This document shows positions 40,501-46,500 of a stretch of DNA of 64,000 bases, piece by piece; position 1 is the stretch's first letter; each line of letters starts with the position of its first letter. Made by a program: the position numbers and the translations under genes. Under the pieces are notes generated by a model. It did not search any database. It saw only the letters and a program-made list of their open reading frames with translations, and was not told where the DNA came from. Source of the stretch: Undaria pinnatifida (taxonomy: Eukaryota; Sar; Phaeophyceae; Laminariales; Alariaceae); the NCBI GenBank assembly GCA_012845835.1, contig JABAKD010000022.1, positions 871,501 through 935,500 on the forward strand, in the 5' to 3' direction.

Positions 40501-43500
40501 ACACAACATCACGTAACCCCCTACAAGTGCACCCACGTTTTCTGGGGGAAACCTTAAATGGAATTCTTGTGGATTATTTTTTTTTTCAGTAGTACAAGGC
40601 TAAGTCTGTTTAGAGCGGCGACACGTGCTCGAGAGCGGTGGCCCTCGTGGCTGAAATGTTGGCTCCTTGACCCACTCTTGCCGGAATTTCGATATAGAAT
40701 TTACGATAAAATCGGCTGAATACCTAACCCATGGGCTTGTTCATTAGGCAGCACCTTTTTTTCTTCCCCAGCTAACATTTTGGGAGAGGCAGAGAGCTCC
40801 TCAAACTGAGAATCTCAAGAAAAAAAGGGCATCTCTATCGCATCATGCTTCCGGCACCCACGTTTTAGGCGAAAAATGCTTGCAGTTAGTGTGCAAGAAT
40901 GTTGGCAGTAGTAAGTAACGAGGCAAAAAAAATGTCAAACTTACAGACTACCGTGTTTGTTTTTCTTCATGAAAAAATACAAAACGCGATAGCTCGAGGC
41001 CCTCTTTTCACCGCTCTCCGCAACCTGCACCCAGCGCAGAAAGAACACCATTGCTGCAGCATTCGATGCTATCAGTGATATACAGCTGTATGGATCTACC
41101 TTGGAAGGCCGGGAATTGCATGTAGCCTGCATCCAACGCAGCAAGAAGACGATTGCTGCTGCATTTGATACTACCAGTGATGTACAGCTGTATGCATCTG
41201 TTATGGCATTACCTTGGAAGGCTGGGAATTGCATGCAGATATCAACAACTACCTGGTACCTGGGAATAGGTACCCGAAATGAGTAGGGAGGCGTATCCTA
41301 GATGTAAACAGCAGGCAATAGATTGGTTCCGATGAACTCAAGCCGTCCTCCTCGGTCTTTCCTTGGGGCGTGGGAATGGTATGCAGCTGTCTTCTACCTC
41401 TAAGCAACGAACACACGTGAGTGACCACAAGGACTGTAAAAAAGACTGACCTGGCAAGGGGACGCTTTGTGTCCCCATCCTAGATATCGTACACACACCC
41501 CCTTCCATGCATATGAACGCCTGGCACAGCAAGCACTCCAAAAACCCGCGTCCTGCCGTCGACGCCAAGGTCGATCGAATCGACTACCCAGCCCAGGGAA
41601 GCCTTTACTCATGTCGGACAGATCACCAACCGCCACTTGATCTAGGTTTTTAGGGAAAATATCTCTACGGTTTAGCTCGTGTTGCTGCGTGGGAGCCGTG
41701 CGACCTGCATGATCTAGCACATTTTTCTTGGGTTGGGTCTGCTGCGATCTACAGGTGCAGATATTGAAACAAGATCTTCCGAAGGAAGACATAGGATCTG
41801 CTGTAGATGATGTAGATAATCTAGATTATCTAGATTATCTAGATGGTTTAGAGGATCTATATGATCTAGATCGTGAATTGTCCAATGTCTGAATATAAAT
41901 AATAGTACCGGTACGAAGGTGTGTTTTTCTCACGAACGCTTAGGTGTTGCCTACACCTACCGAACTACTACAAGTATGTACCTTGGTAAAATATCGATCG
42001 AGTATCCGACCCAGCGTGAGCCAAAATACCGAATACGCCAGGAGACGGCAGTTTATGGGCGTCGTCAGGCACGTCTTTAGGAAACATCACACTAAACCGA
42101 ATGTGCTAGGTCTATACGGCCATCCGCTACAGGTCTAACCCGTCAGTCCCACATTTACGAGCTACAGTACCACGCTAAAAAGTATACGGTATGTCACGTC
42201 TAGACGGCCGTCCGTCACAGGTTAAAACTGCCGTCTCTTGACATCGTTGCTTATAACATTACCGGTACGAAGGCATCTTCTTTTTGACTCACGATTAGCT
42301 CTTGGTCCTTGAACAGACGTCGCTTGGCCCCGAACTTGATGTGATAAGCAATAGCGACGTTGTTGGCTCCTCTGTCGGTGAACCAGTGGCGGACCGTGTC
42401 TGGGCTCGCGTCGCCAAACTTCTGGCGAATCTCCTCGGAGTTTGTCCTGCGAAAGTTTGAACGTTTGGTCGACCATATCAAAATCTCTCCAGGATGAAGA
42501 ATCTCTCTAGGATGAAGAGTCAGGTCGAGTAGTGGGTGCGCTAATGTCGTTGGGTATGACGTAATGGAATCGCCTGGGTAGCCCCAGCCTCGATCTAAAT
42601 CCCCACCCTGTTTTTTTCTCCTGGACAATGACAGCAGGGACGAGCGTGATATAGATCGTAACGCTTTGCTTCCACCGTTCAGCGTGGTTGCAGAACGATT
42701 TTGTGCGAACGGCGACAGCATAGAGGCCGACGTGCACTCGACCGTAATGCAACAAGCTGTTGTATTGCAAGAAGCAAGAAGAACAGAGTAGCATATGGTA
42801 CACGACATAAGGCATGGGTTTGTTATGAGCGGCCCGCGGCGGCGTTGCCAGCTTCATACGGCAGCAGCAGAAGATCTACGACCTTATTTCTACGGGCCAT
42901 GCCCGCTGATGCAAATGGCTTGCCTTACCTCGCCACCACCCCCCTGCTGGCGAGTCTACGTAACGTATTACGTACGTATCGTCTTCCTTGCTTCGTTCTA
43001 TAACTCTACGGCTTGTATTTTATTTCTTTGAAATGATACGCGGGCTGTCATGTTGCCACGGTCTACAATTAATAGCATAGTGGTACGAACACGAGTACAA
43101 GGGACCATTTCGGCCTGTACATTTGGTTTCCTTGGTGGCGTGAGGTGTAGTTGGTTAAGCAGCGATTTTTGAAACGTATTTCCCAGTATGGGCCTGATAC
43201 GTACGTATGTTGAATTCCGATTTCATTTTTATTTTTTTCGGCGGATGTACGAGTTGCTTCCGCTATGATGTATGCGTGTACGTATGTACCACTTTTGGAT
43301 TGCTTTACTTTTTTCCCCGGAGTATGCTTCCACTCTTGATTGACGGGCGCCTATCCTGTGGCCACGGACTTGATGTTGCGAGATAAGGCGAGAACAGCAA
43401 CAACAGCAGACTAACTCCTTTATTTATTTTAGGTCGCCGCGTGTACCATACCACCATACCATGATTACTACTGCTTTTGCTTTTCTTGCCGTACATCTTA

Positions 43501-46500
43501 TTGCGTTACGGAGTAGAGGCATTAAACAAGACTGGTGTCCAGACCAAACTGTCTCGAAATGTTCGTGGAAAGAGTTGTTCCCCCTGAATCCACCGTCCAA
43601 GCGGCCGGGCTTCAATATACGCGTGTGTTTCTTCCAGCCCAACCCGCCGAGCACAACACGTCAGGCAAGACGTGCCCCCGACCTCGCAATCCTCGTATTA
43701 CGAGTAGGATGCTGTGTTCTGGTTCTCCGATTAAATTTCGCATTTCGCAAGAAGCAGATATATTTGCCGCTTGTCTTCGTGGCCATTTGTTTTTTTTTGT
43801 TGTTTCCTGTTCCATCACTTTTTCGGGGATGCCGCTACCCGCGACTGATGGTTGTTCCGCTCGTAGTCTATTCGGGCCGTTGGGCGGTGACGTGCAGCCG
43901 TCTCCTCTGTACTCGCTTCTGAAGGCGTCATAATAGGTCAAGAGGGAGTATAGTTTTCGGTCAAAGGGGAGACAAATGCGGTCAAACTGGGGCAGAGGAT
44001 ACATTTAATAGATTTTGTGGGGTACACCCCCCCAAGTTTGAGACAAAGGGCCAAAAGGGGGGATTATGTTGCCCTCTAATTCGCAGTGGCCCCGTTAGCC
44101 GCTACCGTGCCTGAAAAAAAAAGGTGTGAGTGCTGGGCATGGGCTGCGGGTGTTATGCCAGCGCGTCAGAAATGAATTTTAGGCCGTTCGGGGCAAGCGC
44201 GGGCACGTTCCGCGGCCGTGTTTCCTCTGTACCTCCGAATGACCGAAAAAAACGGGGTATACTCCCCTTCGATCATTCCCCAAAAACCTATCATTAGGGG
44301 TGTTACAGGCCAAATCTAGACCGTCAATCGAGAGTATGTGGCCACTATAAACAAGCCGCCACGGGAAGACAGGAAGGATCTTGATACATACGCAGATTTT
44401 TTGGCCTGAAAAAGGTACTGGTATACCGTAGTCATTGTTGTCGTAGGTGTACGTTAGATGCAGGTTATTACCCCATTAATATTGCCCCTTATCATGCGCA
44501 CTATGCCAAAAAAAGGTACTTGTGCGTTGATTATGTGTGTTGATTGCCATCACTAGTTATTGACAGTGTCATTGTCGTCGATTATTTTCTACTCGGAAGT
44601 AGATACTAGGTCGAGCGGTCAGTACTCTGGACACAATCAGTATATTTTTGACTATTTCTTAGACAACAACCACCAGTATATACTGGACTGCATCAGTATA
44701 CAGGGAGCGATTTTGCGTGAGTACAGGGACTTAAGGCTTTGAGCAAGTGATGTCAACTTTTTGGACTCATTTTTCCGGGATTGCCCGCCTAATCAGCAAA
44801 CAGGACCGCGAGTCTTCCCAGAGGCGACGGGTGACATGTGCGGAGGCATCATCGCGAGCGCGTGGCCATCGGGGCCCTGAGGCGGAAGTTATAATCCGCT
44901 GTTAACAAAAAACCTGCGGTCAACCCACTGAAGATACGTAAGAAAAGAACGCCGTCTGAAGAATAGCCAAAAAAACAGAAACTAAACCCTGAAGTAACAG
45001 ATTTAGATTTAGGTTAAGAAGATGTCGAACAAACGTTTTTTAGGGTGAAAAACACGCACACTCCAAGAAAAAGTATTCCCCGACTTCCATACGTAGTTTA
45101 CTCTGGATCAAATCTATCAAATCTAGCGGTGTGCTAAAGGGTACCAGTACAGTCTTTGCGACCGATCGCTGCTCTTCAGTCCCGTGCCGCCAGCGGTGTA
45201 AGTCTACTCTTGCTGTACTTGTGTATACTGCTGTTGCTGAACGAAGAGAAGGAAAAGCTGGACGCCTTACCCTTGTTTATCTATGTTCAATATACCAGGT
45301 GCACTGCTGTACCAGGTAGGATTACTTTTGCTTTTGTTTGACTTCCGATAGTGCGCAATGCGTTATACAATCCAGTTCGTACCACAGCCGTTGAGCGCAC
45401 AGTTTACGGCGCATAATCAAGAAGGTCTAACATGTTTATAATTTTACTGCTCCCAATACTCGTACGTACAAGTACGCACTACACGTATTTTCGCCGGGTG
45501 TACTCGTACATTGTACCAGTACACAAGGGGCTTCGCCGGCGGCCTGGACGGTCGCCGGTCGCCGCCTCGCGTGATGCCAAACATGTTAGCTGCGTTGTGG
45601 GCAAGGATTTGGATCAGATGTATGCCAAAAGCTGCGAGCGCTCCACACACATTAACAGCATGGCGGCGAAGGATGAAGATCAGACGTACTGCCAAGAGTT
45701 GCGAGCGCTCTACGCGCTGCCCACACACTGCCCACGGAGAAAATTAATAATGGCCGCCGCAGTAAATGTGACACTGCTGCTGTATAATTACGTGTGTACT
45801 CAAATCTTGGTCACAAACCTGACGACTGCGTTGTATTGTGTTCACATCTGCCTACTACATGCGAGAGACTCAACCGCACCTCCTACGCACCTTCGAGACA
45901 GAAGCACAACGACACCAACATAAGATTAACTGCTGTACTGACATGCGTCGTCCCTGGTACGTTTTTTTTTTTTCGGGTGGGTATCTTGAATAGCTAACGT
46001 TGGATACACACAGATTCAACTCGTGTAGTATATGGCTGCTCACAGCTGGTGATAAGCCACAATCTCATGTTCGAAATTTCAAAAATTCAAAATTTGCACA
46101 CGCCGTGCAAAGCACAATCCACTGTCTGTAAATCCTCTAGCGCATAAGCTCGCTGTTTAGAGCCTCTGAAGCCTCCACAGGTACCGTAATCGTCTCTGAT
46201 TTAGCCCCGGGTTACGGATTTACCCCCCCCCCCCCCAACCATCTTTTCGGCCTGGAAGCATGATTTATCATATTTACCCCCGGGGGGAAAAGTTTTTTTC
46301 GAAAAAAAATATAGATGCCCTCTGGATTTACCCCCGGGGGGAAAATTTTTTTTCGAAAAAAAATATAGATGCCCCCTGGATTTACCCCCGGGGGGAAAAG
46401 GTTTTTTTCGAAAAAAAATATAGATGCCCCCTGGATTTACCCCCCGGGGGGAAAGTTTTTTTTCGAAAAAAAATATAGATGCCCCCTGGATTTACCCCCC

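Larger units (their letters stand above)
38883..42292. other. Intron 2 of the large gene (3.4 kb)
   Basis: Holds the exon 3 relics, family D copies at 39115-39370 and 40690-40870, GATCTA fragments at 39005-39060 and 39480-39530, a tandem duplication at 41020-41240 and an inverted GATCTA-family copy at 41610-41880. No additional exon was found. Confidence 0.55.
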
